From: Oscarella lobularis
Lineage: Eukaryota; Porifera; Homoscleromorpha; Homosclerophorida; Oscarellidae
Reading direction: 5' to 3'
Assembly (NCBI RefSeq): GCF_947507565.1
Contig: NC_089175.1
Span: forward strand, 186,001-250,000
Length of the DNA stretch: 64,000 nt
The notes under the pieces are model-generated. The model did no database searches, was not told the origin of the DNA, and saw only the letters and a program-made list of their open reading frames with translations. Made by a program: the position numbers and the translations under genes. Positions 63,641 through 64,000 of the stretch are shown here, one piece after another; position 1 is the stretch's first letter; each line of letters opens with the position of its first letter.

Positions 63641-64000
63641 ATAATTGATTTTCAACAGTTACGGATTAATTTTTTGTAAAACACAGTTACATGGTTTTCA
63701 AGTTCAAGGCTGTTCACTGCAGCGTAACTTTTTGCTTCACAATTCACAAGGTCTAATGCCAACAGATTGCAAGTCACAACACACTTATTGAAATAGCAAC
63801 ACACCCTCAAATGCAATCATCAAACCGGAGATAATATTTTCATTGACCTGAGCACACCATGGTGGTGAGAAAACCGATAGCAAGAGAAGACCACTATACC
63901 TTGTATATAGATTCAACTGCCTCACAGCCATGGTTGAAAAATAACGCTTTATAGCGCATCAATTGATAATCATGCTAATTTTGCATTGGCGCTCAAAAAA

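Overview
This is a gene-dense eukaryotic window, almost certainly from an early-branching animal. The gene set is metazoan: integrin alpha, a receptor tyrosine phosphatase with fibronectin repeats, GPR143-like receptors, RACK1, COMMD6, NFRKB, SLX4, SLC10A7, a cyclin G/I relative and AASDH. Introns are very short (about 40-100 bp, GT-AG), gaps between genes are often only 100-300 bp, and AT-rich TTAATTAA-type runs fill introns and spacers. A sponge, perhaps a homoscleromorph such as Oscarella, is my best guess. That is inference; no sequence here proves the species.

Layout. 1-2643: two tandem rhodopsin-like GPCRs on the minus strand; the first runs off the window. 2797-9801: AASDH and NFRKB, both minus. 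9802-11560: a long spacer with a CCAAT-box cluster, an unexplained GC-rich block and a small orphan ORF. 11559-15994: a divergent pair, intronless integrin alpha (minus) and glucosamine-6-phosphate deaminase (plus). 16374-24826: SLX4 and a receptor protein tyrosine phosphatase, both minus. 24960-27384: two GPR143/OA1-like receptors (plus). 27589-33168: cyclin G/I-like, SLC10A7, RACK1 and COMMD6. 33295-40208: two tandem GH3 glycosidases, both minus.

40400-63660 is the accessory region. It is a minus-strand cluster holding eleven TKL/IRAK-like (RLK/Pelle-type) kinase domains. Exon joining suggests these are not eleven simple kinases. Two genes appear to encode two kinase domains each (42748-46151 and 56506-60071) and one appears to encode three (50529-55994). 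All domains keep the glycine loop, the beta-3 lysine, HRD and DFG. Two further genes are single-kinase membrane proteins that are recent duplicates of each other (40400-42502 and 48025-50324). One copy is truncated and frameshifted (46332-47509), and one further kinase lies at the right end. Duplicated GH3 fragments, apparent gene-conversion tracts and short in-frame duplications show the cluster is still changing. The multi-kinase architecture is the most unusual thing in the window. It resembles in outline the tandem kinase proteins of plant immunity, but no function is shown here.

60130-61620 holds a hairpin-rich non-coding repeat block of three ~400 bp units next to the last two kinase genes. 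Gene coordinates are gene spans including introns, given from start codon to stop codon where these could be read. Many exon edges were inferred by eye.
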